Assembly (NCBI GenBank): GCA_937876205.1
Contig: CALEII010000053.1
Span: 1 to 57,666 of the forward strand
Reading direction: 5' to 3'
Length of the DNA: 57,666 nt
Origin: an uncultured Clostridia bacterium
Lineage (GTDB): Bacteria > Bacillota > Clostridia > Oscillospirales > Acutalibacteraceae
The translations under genes and the position numbers were made by a program. A model generated the notes under the pieces. That model did no database searches and was not told the DNA's origin. It saw only the letters and a list, made by a program, of their open reading frames with translations. Positions 1 through 8,916 of this stretch are shown in pieces (within the stretch, counting starts at the first letter, position 1; each line of letters begins with the position of its first letter).

Positions 1-2186
1 GTTACATCAAAAATACTTGCTATTGTCTGATAGATTTTAATAATGAAATCAATAAGCTTCTGCCAGTATTCAAGAAGTCTGCCTAACATGCTGTTGTCCT
101 GAGGAGCTGAATTGAAGTTGTCATCGGGACTCCAGGGGCCTATGGGATAAAGATGAAGCTCTGTTATGCCTGATTCCTCTGAAGGTACAACATATGACAA
201 TCTTGTGGTTTTTGCACCGATTACGGGATTTCCTAATGAATCATAAAGCTGAACCTTATTTCCGTTCTGGTCATATGCTTCCCAGCGTTCAATATCAGAC
301 TCAATATATCCCTGACCTGGATCAAGAACAACAACGCTCAAACTTTCAGCACCACATGTGCTTTTTTCCTGTTTATATAATGCAAGTTCATTATCATAAA
401 CAAAAACATCTATCTGTTTTTTAATGTCAAGGTCAACTTCATTTGATGTCAGAACAGGATTTTCAATTGTTACCTTATCCATAATACCGGGAGTATATGT
501 TGCTGTAAATGCATATTTACCGTCTTCTTCGGGAGTGAAATAAACGGTTTCTTTAATTTCACCGTTTTCATCGGGAGTGAATGTACCGAGAACCGTTTCA
601 CCCTGTCTGAGAGTTACCGTACCTGTGATGCCGGGGATTGAACAAGAATATTTGACTGCACACTTCTGTGTAATCCTATCAGCAACAGTTATCATAAACG
701 AGCCGAAGTCACCTTCGTAAACACCGGGCTGAATCTGAATGTATACTTCTTCAGGGACAGTACTATACATCAGGCTGACAGTACTGTCAATCCGATTATA
801 CCAGACAGAACCATTTACAAGTATCATCTCGCCTACTTCCATTGAGGCAATATCATAATTGTCCTTTGACCAACTGAAGCTGTAAACGCCCTGTTCCATA
901 AAATGATCAGGCCAGTTGAGTGCACCGTAAAGGTTACCGGTATTTGAATAATATGATACACTGTTGTCAGACCAACCGTAAGGAACAACAATTTTCAGTG
1001 TCTCCTCAGAGGGTGTGTACCATATATCATTTTTTTGCACCTTAAAGCTGTATGTCCATGATGTTACATCAAGAGTTTTGTCATCAGGTGTGAATGTTAA
1101 AGTAACGCTCTGTGTAGCGTTCTTATTTGATGATACCTTTGTACCGTCTTGGTTTGTCGTATAGGTGCCGGGAACTGATGCTTCACCGTAAACGAACGGT
1201 AATTTATCAAATGTAAGGCCTACTACATAAGTAACGGGTGATGCAAGTGTGGGCTTATCAACAGTGTAACCCTTATCTGCCGCAACAAGAACGGGAACAT
1301 CAACTGTAATAATTTCATAGCCGACAGCTATCCACTGTGCTTTATACGTAAAAGTACCGAGTGTTTCAAGTTTTATTGAAGTATCCTGTGTAGCATCATT
1401 TACCCATTTCCATGAGCCTGTTGTGATTTCAGCGCCGTTTTCATCAACTACCTTACCGCCTGAAAGAGTCGCTGTACTAAGTCTGCCGCCCGCTATCACT
1501 CTTTTTGTAGCAGGTGATTCTTCAAGAGAAACCTTTGCCCCGGGGGTAACATTAACATCAACGGTTGTATACAACAAATTATAGTCTGTTGCTTTAAACT
1601 TTACTTCATATTTACCGCTTTCTCTCGGATATGTTGACGGATAAACATAACTCCATGTACCCGAAACGGGATTACCCTCTGTATCATTAACAACGCCGCC
1701 TGAAAGTGTAGCAACAGTGAGCTGCTGACCTTCCTGGATTGCAGCTGCAGCAGGAGCCTCAACAAGAGTACCGTCAAGACCGTTGACCTTGATTGTGGGC
1801 CATGTTCCTGATTTTAATGTTACTGTTGTTCCGAGTAGTGTAGCTATATTTGAATACTGTGTTGTGTCATCTGACACGAACTTGAGCGGAATGCTATAAG
1901 CCTCATTTATAGCAGGCTTTGTTGTAGTTGAACGGAGTTCAAAATGACCGGGGACAAGAGTTTCTGCACCCGTGTCAGGGTCAACATACCAGCATTCGCC
2001 GCCTGTGACTGTAAGACCTGAAAGATTTTCACCATACTGAATTACCGAAGGAGTAACAGTGGGCGGAACGATTTTTACATTATTTCTGTTGATTGTAATT
2101 GCTTCTGCCGATGCAAACAGAGGCATAAAGGATGCCAGCATAAGTGCTGCCAAAAGAACAGCCAAAGATTTTTTGAGTTTACGCAT
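1..2186 (-). CDS. Secreted repeat (Ig-like) surface protein, 3' end outside window
   Basis: An open minus-strand frame runs from the ATG at 2186 off the left edge, so the C-terminus is missing. It begins with a signal peptide (MRKLKKSLAVLLAALM, then a hydrophobic stretch and ...FASA) and continues as beta-rich repeats with recurring T-L-S-G-G and W-Y/W-K motifs, typical of Ig-like surface proteins of gut Clostridia. The visible end (WQKLIDFIIKIYQTIASIF) is an amphipathic helix seen near the C-termini of many secreted ruminococcal proteins. A Shine-Dalgarno-like run precedes the ATG. No catalytic domain is recognised. Role at the cell surface is inferred from the signal peptide only. Confidence 0.75.
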   Translation of the reverse strand, partial: MRKLKKSLAVLLAALMLASFMPLFASAEAITINRNNVKIVPPTVTPSVIQYGENLSGLTVTGGECWYVDPDTGAETLVPGHFELRSTTTKPAINEAYSIPLKFVSDDTTQYSNIATLLGTTVTLKSGTWPTIKVNGLDGTLVEAPAAAAIQEGQQLTVATLSGGVVNDTEGNPVSGTWSYVYPSTYPRESGKYEVKFKATDYNLLYTTVDVNVTPGAKVSLEESPATKRVIAGGRLSTATLSGGKVVDENGAEITTGSWKWVNDATQDTSIKLETLGTFTYKAQWIAVGYEIITVDVPVLVAADKGYTVDKPTLASPVTYVVGLTFDKLPFVYGEASVPGTYTTNQDGTKVSSNKNATQSVTLTFTPDDKTLDVTSWTYSFKVQKNDIWYTPSEETLKIVVPYGWSDNSVSYYSNTGNLYGALNWPDHFMEQGVYSFSWSKDNYDIASMEVGEMILVNGSVWYNRIDSTVSLMYSTVPEEVYIQIQPGVYEGDFGSFMITVADRITQKCAVKYSCSIPGITGTVTLRQGETVLGTFTPDENGEIKETVYFTPEEDGKYAFTATYTPGIMDKVTIENPVLTSNEVDLDIKKQIDVFVYDNELALYKQEKSTCGAESLSVVVLDPGQGYIESDIERWEAYDQNGNKVQLYDSLGNPVIGAKTTRLSYVVPSEESGITELHLYPIGPWSPDDNFNSAPQDNSMLGRLLEYWQKLIDFIIKIYQTIASIFDV

Positions 2187-2511
2187 AGTTTTTCTCCTTT
2201 ACTGCGTTTTTTGCCGACGATCTGTCGACTATTTTTTGTTGATTTTTCATTTTCACAATCGGTTTTACTTCAGTTTATGATGTTCAAACCATCGGACTCA
2301 CCTCTTTTTTGCATTATGCATATTTATTATCCCTTTTCAGCATATTTATTTTTGCAATTCATTTCAACGGTTTTTGACAAGTGCATAAAAATCGGGAATA
2401 TTTGCAAAAAAATGTACCCGTGCGGAGAAAAAATCTCTGCACGGGTGTGTGATTTATCTGATGTTTTCAAAACCATTTGAGGGATTCTGACAAGTGCATT
2501 TGCGGTGTGTA
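2187..2511. other. Intergenic region, no gene seen
   Basis: AT-rich spacer between the surface-protein start and the kinase stop. It should hold the promoter of the surface protein and does hold the kinase terminator at 2417-2445. Short open frames here have no convincing ribosome binding site. Confidence 0.5.
2417..2445 (-). terminator. Rho-independent terminator of the two-component operon
   Basis: A 12-bp stem (CCCGTGCGGAGA pairing with TCTCTGCACGGG, one G-U pair) with an A-rich loop. On the minus strand it is followed by a T-rich tract. It lies just downstream of the histidine kinase. Confidence 0.8.
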
Positions 2512-3807
2512 TCAATCGGTTTTTCTCGGAATTGCAATATCTGTTTCAAAAATATGCTTTTCTTCATCATATTTCCAACCGTAAACCGCACCGTATTTTT
2601 TCAATATCTTTTTAACTATGTTAAGCCCCAAGCCGTGATAAGCCTTTTCTTTTTTCGAGCTTATCAGCCTGTTATCAACGGCTTCGGGAGAGGTGTAACA
2701 GGTGTTTCTTATTATAATTCCGTCATATCTGCTGTTTTTGGAAAATACACACAATTCGATTTCAGCATTTTTAGCCTTTTCGGCGGCATCAACGGCATTG
2801 TCAAGCAGATTATTAAGCAATGTGGATAAATCAACATCATCAATATAGCAAAGTGTTGCAAGCTTTACGGATGGCGTAAATTTTATCCCTTTTTTATCGC
2901 AGATAGAGATATATTTACTGATAATGAGATTCAGCATTTTATTTTTGCTTATCCCAACATAGGATATTTTTTCAATATCACAGACCAGTCTGTCAATATA
3001 GGCGTGGCTTTCTTCAATATCGTCAATATAGCGTATCTGCAACAGATGATTTCTGATGTCGTGAGAAAAATGCTTGATTTCTTCTTGTGACTGCTCAATT
3101 GCATCAAAATACTTTTTGTCAATTTCCTGCTGAAAATGTATTGATTTTAGTTCGTACAGCTCAACTCGGTTTTTATAGGCTTTGTCATACAGCATAAAAA
3201 CAAATAAATTGATGAACAACAGCAATATAAATGTTGCTGATATCAATAAGCTCATTGATGAGGATATGTCAAAGCTTCCGGCGGCATAGAAGAACAAAGT
3301 GACAATAATAATGCTTATAAGCGGTAACAAAAACAAAACCCAATAAAAGCTGTCTTTTTCTGCTTCATAAAGCTTTGTAAGGCAAAGCCTTTTAATGAAA
3401 AACATAATGGCGGCATATGCAATTTTGCTTATTGTGATTACAAAAATGTATGCCTTGATATCCGTATCCATTGCATCGAAATCATTGAATAATAAGGTGC
3501 AAAGACTGATAACAATTATTTCCGAAAGAGACATTATTCCAATAAAAACAAAAGAATGAAACAGCGCATTGCTTAACCGTACATTGAACACATACCAAAG
3601 TGCAAGGAAATACAATATAATAAGTAAAACTGCATTAACGATGGCATTTCCCAGCTGATATACAAAAAACAAAACAATATGAATAAGAGCAACCGATAAA
3701 ATTCTGAAGCCCCTGCTTTTTTTACCCGAAAACAAGCCGTTTGCATAATTATAAAAAAGCAGAGCCTCAAAAATATACATTATGATATCAAGTGCAATTT
3801 TCGGCAT
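2512..3807 (-). CDS. GHKL-type sensor histidine kinase (AgrC/ComD class)
   Basis: A 431-aa membrane sensor kinase. The N-terminal ~200 residues contain about six hydrophobic segments, as in peptide-sensing AgrC-type kinases. A coiled linker leads to the H-box (FSHDIRNHLLQI, His as likely phosphoacceptor), the N-box NLLDNAVDAAE and the G-box GLGLNIVKK of an HATPase_c_5 domain. It starts 2 bp after the LytTR regulator stops, so the pair is one operon. No AgrB/AgrD genes are visible nearby, so the signal is unknown. The family normally autophosphorylates and passes phosphate to the partner LytTR regulator. Confidence 0.9.
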   Translation of the reverse strand: MPKIALDIIMYIFEALLFYNYANGLFSGKKSRGFRILSVALIHIVLFFVYQLGNAIVNAVLLIILYFLALWYVFNVRLSNALFHSFVFIGIMSLSEIIVISLCTLLFNDFDAMDTDIKAYIFVITISKIAYAAIMFFIKRLCLTKLYEAEKDSFYWVLFLLPLISIIIVTLFFYAAGSFDISSSMSLLISATFILLLFINLFVFMLYDKAYKNRVELYELKSIHFQQEIDKKYFDAIEQSQEEIKHFSHDIRNHLLQIRYIDDIEESHAYIDRLVCDIEKISYVGISKNKMLNLIISKYISICDKKGIKFTPSVKLATLCYIDDVDLSTLLNNLLDNAVDAAEKAKNAEIELCVFSKNSRYDGIIIRNTCYTSPEAVDNRLISSKKEKAYHGLGLNIVKKILKKYGAVYGWKYDEEKHIFETDIAIPRKTD

Positions 3808-3809
3808 TG

Positions 3810-4517
3810 TTATTCATCCTCTCCGATAAATTCCAGAAATCTGTGTTTGAATTCAGCCTGCTTTCTGCCCGAAATCTGAAGCTTTGTTTTGCCCTCGGGG
3901 AGCTGAACGGTGATTTCTTCACGCCTGAAATCGGAAACATAATTCATATTCACAATAAAGCTGTTATGCGGTACGGCGAAATAGGAGGCTGTGAGCATTG
4001 CTTTGATTTTTTTAAGGCTTTCTCTGACGATGTATGTTTTTTCAACTGTATGGAGAATAACTGCTTTCAGATTTGCTTCAACATAAATTATGTCACGGCT
4101 TCTGACTCTTACTATCTGATTCTCTTTTGTGTAAAGCATAATGAGATTTTCGTCAATTTCCTGCATTGCCTTTTCAAGAGAGGAGTAAATCCGTTTCTGC
4201 TTAACGGGCTTTTTCAGAAAGCGGACCACATGAAGGTCCATTGCCGCATCAAGATAATCCGTATAAGAGGTAACGACAATGATAACGCAGTTGGGATTTT
4301 TCTTTTTCAGCGTTTTTGCGACATCAATGCCGTTGATGTCGCCCAATTCAATATCAAGAAATACAATATCAAATTTTTCCGCACCTTGCAGTATTTCCTC
4401 ACCGCAGGAATACTCTTTCAGCTCAAGGGGAATCAACTTTTTCTTGAAAAACGCCTCAATATGCGGAACTATGGCATTTCTGTGAGATAAAATATCATCA
4501 CAAACGGCAATTTTCAT
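3810..4517 (-). CDS. LytTR-family response regulator (AgrA/VirR class)
   Basis: A 235-aa protein: receiver domain at 1-120 (acidic pocket CDD, phospho-Asp in VFLDIELGD, conserved Lys in RFLKKPV) followed by a LytTR DNA-binding domain (IIYVEANLKAV; VPHNSFIVNMNYV). The ATG at 4517 is chosen because GGGAGGTG lies at the right distance; an upstream in-frame ATG at 4580 adds residues before the receiver and has no such site. It is the cognate partner of the downstream kinase. The family binds paired direct repeats upstream of target promoters; no target was identified here. Confidence 0.92.
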   Translation of the reverse strand: MKIAVCDDILSHRNAIVPHIEAFFKKKLIPLELKEYSCGEEILQGAEKFDIVFLDIELGDINGIDVAKTLKKKNPNCVIIVVTSYTDYLDAAMDLHVVRFLKKPVKQKRIYSSLEKAMQEIDENLIMLYTKENQIVRVRSRDIIYVEANLKAVILHTVEKTYIVRESLKKIKAMLTASYFAVPHNSFIVNMNYVSDFRREEITVQLPEGKTKLQISGRKQAEFKHRFLEFIGEDE

Positions 4518-4651
4518 ACCCACACCTCCCGAAATGTTTTGTATTAAAATATTATATAATATTTTTGCGTAATTGTACAACTGTAAGATTCTGCATTTAT
4601 TCCCGATTTTTCTGCTTTTGTCAGAAGTAGGTTTAGCAAAATCACAGCAAC

Positions 4652-4678
4652 AAAGACGGAGTGATACACTCCGTCTTT
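4652..4678 (-). terminator. Terminator after the PD-(D/E)XK gene
   Basis: A perfect 12-bp stem (AAAGACGGAGTG/CACTCCGTCTTT) with a 3-nt loop, directly behind the stop at 4681. The A/T flanks could let it work in both directions. Confidence 0.85.
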
Positions 4679-4680
4679 AG

Positions 4681-5589
4681 CTATATCTTCATATTAAAAT
4701 ACAACAAATACAACTTTTCAGAAAGCTGATTCAAACGCTCAACAGCACAGAACACAGCTTTCATTTCAGTTTCGTATAATGAAAACGGTTTTGAAAAATC
4801 CATAACAGGAACGGATATTCTAACAACAGCGGAGTTTCCTGCTTTACAAACTCTCATGTCTGCTTCTAAATATGGCTTCAGAATCTCCCTGAATTCATAA
4901 AAATGTTCTGCCATGCCGTTAAATTGCAAATCAACATTACCCTGCTCTGATTTATGAAGAATTTTTACATCTTTTAAATTAGTTTTAAAATGTGGCCATG
5001 TTGCATTAGGGCCTTTTTTACCTCGGCTTACATGCAACTGCAAATGTGGTGCATTACATGCATGGTAATCGTAATATTTCTCCCAAAAAGCAGTAACGGA
5101 TTCATCAACAACTATGGGCAAAGATCCTTCCGACTTTTTAAGTGCAGTTTCAATAATTGCAAGTGAAACAGGATCGTTTAGTCTCTCAAGCTCATTATAA
5201 ATTACTTCATATGAAACCTTATTGGGATATTTTTCAGCTTCATGATCACTCTCAAGATATTTCTGCGGTGCCGCTATGTAAACTGTATAGTCATCCCAAT
5301 GATTTTCAGACTTCCCTCTTTCACCACGCTCACAATATCTCTTATACTGATCCGGCTGTGCTTGTGCATCAACCTTATCTTCAATAAGAACAGCGTGTCT
5401 TTTTCCGTTTCGATCAACAATAATTTGCAAATCAGATTCACCGTGAAGCTCCATTGCAGAGTGATGTACTTCTAAAATTTTATCAGAGTCATTAAGAAAC
5501 AACCTTGCAACACTATTATCTTCAGTAAATGCACGCACCAAGACCAAATCAACATCACGCTCAAATGCTGCTTTTAATACAATTTTCAT
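4681..5589 (-). CDS. PD-(D/E)XK nuclease superfamily protein
   Basis: A 302-aa protein resembling the PDDEXK_4 group. The putative active site is the Asp in GESDLQIIV followed about 20 residues later by LIEDKVDA (E-x-K), then a QPDQYKRY helix. The start at 5589 is favoured over 5595 because the GAGG is only 1 nt from the first ATG and 7 nt from the second. It stands alone between the two-component operon and the caspase operon. Members of this superfamily include restriction and repair nucleases and defence proteins. Nuclease activity here is inferred from the motif; the biological role is unknown. Confidence 0.65.
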   Translation of the reverse strand: MKIVLKAAFERDVDLVLVRAFTEDNSVARLFLNDSDKILEVHHSAMELHGESDLQIIVDRNGKRHAVLIEDKVDAQAQPDQYKRYCERGERGKSENHWDDYTVYIAAPQKYLESDHEAEKYPNKVSYEVIYNELERLNDPVSLAIIETALKKSEGSLPIVVDESVTAFWEKYYDYHACNAPHLQLHVSRGKKGPNATWPHFKTNLKDVKILHKSEQGNVDLQFNGMAEHFYEFREILKPYLEADMRVCKAGNSAVVRISVPVMDFSKPFSLYETEMKAVFCAVERLNQLSEKLYLLYFNMKI

Positions 5590-6227
5590 ATCCATACCTC
5601 ATTAATCGTTATAATCAACCGATGAACCTTTTTTATCATACAACAAAACAGAATAAATGTAAACTGAGCTTTAATTTTTCATGTTAAAACATTACATAAC
5701 CGATACTATTACTTCAAAGAAAGCATAAACTGTCCTTTTTTATTATTTATGATACAAAATAATTCTTAATAATATCGAACCTATGAAAAAATTTGTCGTT
5801 TTTTTAATTTTTGTGTTACGTTTTGGGGTATTCAGACTTTTATATATCGTAGGGAGATAATTATTCCATACTATATTTCAATAAAGAGGAAATAAAATAA
5901 AACAAAACAAAGATTATGTGCATTATATATATTTTCAAAAACAAACAATCTTACATAGTCAATACGATTACGAGATACAAAGTGCATTTAATCAACTATC
6001 CCCTATAAAAATTATGTGAGGTGATAAAAACAAGACTGTGCGTGAAATTATAGCATTTTTGATTTATTATAATAAAATTCTGTGTTATATTTGTTGATAT
6101 CAATTATAACTTGTTTTTTTATTATTGGTTCATTAAAATTGAAAGCTATTAAAAATCATGACAGTGAAAATACAAAACATCGAAATAGAAAACTTATACA
6201 ACAACAAAACACTACAGGAGGTAAAAA
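5590..6227. other. AT-rich intergenic region, no gene seen
   Basis: About 640 bp between divergent genes. No supported ORF, tRNA or strong hairpin was found. The distal end holds the ACAGGAGG ribosome binding site of the caspase gene, so the promoter of that operon should lie here. Confidence 0.5.
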
Positions 6228-7196
6228 ATGAGAAAAGCATTATGTGTGGGGATCGATAGTTATGCTGTAGCAAGTGATTTACATGGTTGTGTGAATGATG
6301 CAAATAGTGTGAAAATAGCTTTAGAGCGCAATGGTGATGGAACATTAAACTTTTCTACAAAACTAATGTGTGCAACAAGCGAAGCCTCATATATTTCAAG
6401 AAGTCAATTAAAGGACGCTGTTGAAGAATTATTTAAAAGTGAAACAGAAATATCAGTCTTTTACTATTCTGGCCATGGATCATTTGATTCATCTGGGGGA
6501 TATCTTTGTACAAGCGAAGTTAATCGCCCCGATGAGGGATTATCACTAAATGATATTATGGGAATTATTGCACAATCAAAGGCGAAAAATAAGATCGTTA
6601 TTCTCGACAGTTGTTTTTGTGGTGCAATCGCAAATCCTACAGATATGCCGCATTATTCATTGTTAAAGGAAGGGACAACAATTCTTGCAGCATGCGGAGA
6701 ATCTGAATATGCAATGGAGAAAAATGGACAGGGAGTGTTTACGGAATTACTTATTGAAGCATTATATGGTGGTGCAATGAATCTGCTTGGTGAAGTGTCA
6801 CCTGGTAGCATATATTCCTACATTGATCGCTCTCTTGGTGCTTGGGAACAAAGACCCGTTTTTAAAGCTAACATTAAAAATTTTGTCTCTCTTAGGAAAA
6901 ATACGCCACCAATTCAAATAACAGAGTTAAGAAGAATAACTGAAATATTTCCAAATCCATACGATGAACTTACTTTAGATCCAACTTTTGAACACGATAA
7001 ACATGAAGCGGATACTCAAGAAGTAAATAAGCGTAATGAAGAAATCTTTTCCGTTTTACAACACTATGTAAAACTAAATTTGGTTGTCCCTGTTGGAGAG
7101 GAACACATGTATTATGCAGCGATTAATCGAAAATCATGTAAATTAACTGCACAAGGACAACATTACTGGAATTTAGTCAATAAAAATACTATTTAA
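6228..7196 (+). CDS. Caspase-like (C14) protease, type IV Thoeris effector candidate
   Basis: A 322-aa protein. Residues 1-~210 are a caspase-fold peptidase: LCVGIDSY at the first strand, catalytic His83 in YYSGHGS and catalytic Cys129 in LDSCFCG. The C-terminal ~90 residues are charged and end in a winged-helix-like segment that could bind a ligand or partner. ACAGGAGG precedes the ATG. It opens an operon with two TIR genes 15-60 bp apart. A caspase-like protease paired with a TIR protein is the published arrangement of type IV Thoeris, where a TIR-made cyclic ADP-ribose isomer activates the protease and stops phage growth. Membership is inferred from domains and order, not from an alignment. 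Confidence 0.85.
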   Translation: MRKALCVGIDSYAVASDLHGCVNDANSVKIALERNGDGTLNFSTKLMCATSEASYISRSQLKDAVEELFKSETEISVFYYSGHGSFDSSGGYLCTSEVNRPDEGLSLNDIMGIIAQSKAKNKIVILDSCFCGAIANPTDMPHYSLLKEGTTILAACGESEYAMEKNGQGVFTELLIEALYGGAMNLLGEVSPGSIYSYIDRSLGAWEQRPVFKANIKNFVSLRKNTPPIQITELRRITEIFPNPYDELTLDPTFEHDKHEADTQEVNKRNEEIFSVLQHYVKLNLVVPVGEEHMYYAAINRKSCKLTAQGQHYWNLVNKNTI

Positions 7197-7211
7197 AAAA
7201 GAGGTGTATTT

Positions 7212-7595
7212 ATGAAGATTAATGTTTTTATTCCACACAGATGGAACAACAACGATTATTCTGAAATAAGTGCGTTGTTTGATAGAACAAAATATACAGT
7301 TAGAGATTATTCTGTACCTGCAAGTTCTCCATTTGATCGTATAGATAAACGTTTTAATGTAGATCCCCAAATTCAAAAGCAAATCAAATATGCAAGTGTT
7401 GTTGTGTGTTCAAATCGTCCGGCAAATAACACTGGAATGTCAATAGAAGAGATTAAACTTGCAATCAATATTGGTAAGCCTGTTGTTGCTGTTAAGATAA
7501 CGGATAGTACAAGTTGTTATATTTCTGAATTGGGTATTCCTGTGATTGCCAAGCGTAAAGATTCTCTTGAATTGTGGATTAGTCAAAACGTTTAA
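7212..7595 (+). CDS. TIR-like protein (MTH538/ThsB type)
   Basis: A 127-aa single-domain protein. It has the first strand INVFIPHRW, the conserved block VRDYSVPASSPFD (typical of ThsB/DUF1863 TIR-like proteins), the strand YASVVVCSN, and GMSIEEIKLAINIGKPVVAV, where Glu80 fits the position of the NADase glutamate. It follows the caspase gene by 15 bp with its own AGAGGTG site. Such proteins sense infection and make cyclic ADP-ribose-type signals in Thoeris systems. The catalytic assignment is by motif position only. Confidence 0.8.
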   Translation: MKINVFIPHRWNNNDYSEISALFDRTKYTVRDYSVPASSPFDRIDKRFNVDPQIQKQIKYASVVVCSNRPANNTGMSIEEIKLAINIGKPVVAVKITDSTSCYISELGIPVIAKRKDSLELWISQNV

Positions 7596-7653
7596 TCTTA
7601 TTTTACTTGTTATAAATCTTCGTTGTTTAAACTTGTTATGGAGGTTAATGGTT

Positions 7654-8124
7654 ATGAAAGTATTTATATCACATAAAAAAGAAGATTCAGCGTTGGCAAT
7701 AGCGATACAAAATGCTTTTTCAAAGAATAAAGTTGCAACATATCTTGATGTACTTGATAGCAGTATAATTGGTGGCGGAAAAGAATTAACTGACCATATA
7801 AAAAATAGCCTTAATTCATGCACTGACATAATTGTTGTAATGTCTGATGCCACAAAGTACTCGTGGTGGGTTCCTTTTGAGATTGGTATGTCAGCACAAG
7901 TTGATATGCCAACTGCTAATTTTCTTAAATCAGAAATCGTGTTGCCGAGTTATCTCAGCTATTGGCCCCGATTAAGAAATACGAGCGATATTGATAAATA
8001 TGTTGCTGTTAGAAAGCAAACAGAACAAGCAATTATAGTCCAATACGGTCAATATTCATTTGCAGGAAGACAAGCCATTGAAACAAGAACTTTTTACGAT
8101 GCTCTCAAACGTGAATTGAGGTAA
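7654..8124 (+). CDS. TIR-domain protein (TIR_2 type)
   Basis: A 156-aa protein. MKVFISHKKED is the canonical first TIR strand; DIIVVMSDATKYSWWVPFEIG carries the putative catalytic Glu76. About 65 further residues follow. The start at 7654 is favoured because GGAGG lies 9 nt upstream; the ATG at 7648 is only 3 nt from it. This is the second TIR in the operon and is only weakly similar to the first, so the two may sense different triggers or make different signals for the one protease. The stop overlaps a GAGGTAA site for the dead TIR gene that follows. Confidence 0.82.
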   Translation: MKVFISHKKEDSALAIAIQNAFSKNKVATYLDVLDSSIIGGGKELTDHIKNSLNSCTDIIVVMSDATKYSWWVPFEIGMSAQVDMPTANFLKSEIVLPSYLSYWPRLRNTSDIDKYVAVRKQTEQAIIVQYGQYSFAGRQAIETRTFYDALKRELR

Positions 8125-8127
8125 AAA

Positions 8128-8454
8128 ATAATACCATATGATTTATTTATTAGTCACTCACGGTCTTGCATTGATGCCTATAAAAAATTATTAACTATTT
8201 TAGATGGTGTTTCTGTTTTTGCATACTGAAATTATTTTGTACAAAAAATGATCCGATCCATAATGTAGCATCAGCTCAATAATAAATGCCACTATTAGAA
8301 ATCAAATGCAATTGCAGATTACGCTTTAGTTTTGGCGTGGGTATATTCTACAGATTGCAAATGGATTAAAATTGAGTTGGAATTGCAGAGAAAATGGGAA
8401 ATAATAGCAATACAACCTCATAGAGGGGGGGGGCTAAGTAAACTTATTAAATAG
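8128..8454 (+). pseudogene. Decayed third TIR (ThsB-like) gene
   Basis: Pieces of one ThsB-like TIR can be read in order across frames: YDLFISHSRSCIDAYKKLL (from 8137), VFAY-stop-NYFVQ, then after a frameshift KNDPIHNVASAQ, and finally DYALVLAWVYSTDCKWIKIE (from ~8320) ending at 8454. The first block matches the YDLFISHSW...DAY start of this family and the middle matches its NYSVPKDDPIHN motif. The gene has an ATA where a start is expected 8 nt after GAGGT, in-frame stops and at least one frameshift. A run of nine G lies near the end (8425-8433). It is the fossil fourth member of the caspase/TIR operon. Confidence 0.75.
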
Positions 8455-8585
8455 TAAAAATTTTGCAGATAAGATTGTAAAATGGCAATCATCTTCGGTT
8501 GTCAAAGCTATTAGGTAATATTAAATAACAATACCTTTTAGTGACACAAACAAAAAAACAATATTCGCATCTCACTCATCAAAAG

Positions 8586-8603
8586 CAGGGGATCTCTCCC
8601 CTG
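8586..8603 (-). terminator. Terminator-like hairpin behind mini-ORF B (copy 1)
   Basis: CAGGGG-ATCTCT-CCCCTG stem, conserved in copy 2 at 33529-33554. It lies 12 bp beyond the mini-ORF stop. Confidence 0.55.
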
Positions 8604-8614
8604 TTTGTTGTTTA

Positions 8615-8722
8615 TCATTCGATATTGATACCCTTGCTTGCAAGAAAAACTGTTACAGCAAGGATTGCTCCTTCTGCAAAGTTTGCAAGAGGTCCGCTGA
8701 CTAAAGCTAGTAATGCGCTCAT
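8615..8722 (-). CDS. Mini-ORF B, copy 1: 35-aa hydrophobic peptide
   Basis: 35 residues, starting MSALLALVSGPLANFAEGAI and ending FLASKGINIE. It is hydrophobic with one acidic pair and is probably membrane-associated. An AAGGAGGTGGTAAC site precedes the ATG, near ideal. It differs from copy 2 (33563-33670) by nine nucleotides, six of them silent, giving only Thr2-to-Ser and Leu25-to-Val. The flanking genes of this copy are wrecked, so the intact frame suggests the peptide is, or until recently was, selected. No known family is recognised; a toxin, holin-like peptide or modification substrate are all possible. Confidence 0.7.
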   Translation of the reverse strand: MSALLALVSGPLANFAEGAILAVTVFLASKGINIE

Positions 8723-8737
8723 GTTACCACCTCCTTG

Positions 8738-8821
8738 TTATTCTGTACAGGGTTTTAATGATTTTTCGGCAATGAATAACACCGAAAATGTTGTTACAAA
8801 TCCCAAAAATGCCCACTGCAT
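8738..8821 (-). CDS. Mini-ORF A, copy 1: 27-aa single-TM peptide
   Basis: 27 residues beginning MQWAFLGFVTTFSVLFIAEK, a predicted membrane segment followed by a short polar tail with one Cys. The start follows the resolvase-remnant stop directly, with AAAGGAGATG as ribosome binding site. It encodes exactly the same peptide as copy 2 (33683-33766), with one silent change. Mini-ORF B follows within 20 bp. Function unknown. Confidence 0.68.
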   Translation of the reverse strand: MQWAFLGFVTTFSVLFIAEKSLKPCTE

Positions 8822-8905
8822 TCATATCATCTCCTTTACCTTTCTGTAAAATGTGCTTGGTTTCATATCAAGACATTTCATCGCTTCTTTTGCCGTTATC
8901 TCACC
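8822..8905 (-). pseudogene. Serine resolvase remnant (C-terminal 27 codons)
   Basis: Encodes GEITAKEAMKCLDMKPSTFY... and ends at TGA 8822-8824, matching the last residues of the intact resolvase at 33767. Everything upstream is deleted: the sequence jumps from the resolvase tail into the CTATTG(A/G)CACAT repeat next to the amidotransferase stop. It now serves only as leader for mini-ORF A. Confidence 0.8.
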
Positions 8906-8916
8906 CTATTGGCACA

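Noticed and set aside
2512..4517. Complete agr quorum-sensing locus
   Set aside because: Kinase and regulator fit the AgrC/AgrA class, but no AgrB peptidase or AgrD precursor was found in the window.
6019..6090. Short GTG-started frame after GAGGTGAT upstream of the caspase gene
   Set aside because: Only about 20 codons, no similarity to anything nearby, and poor spacing.
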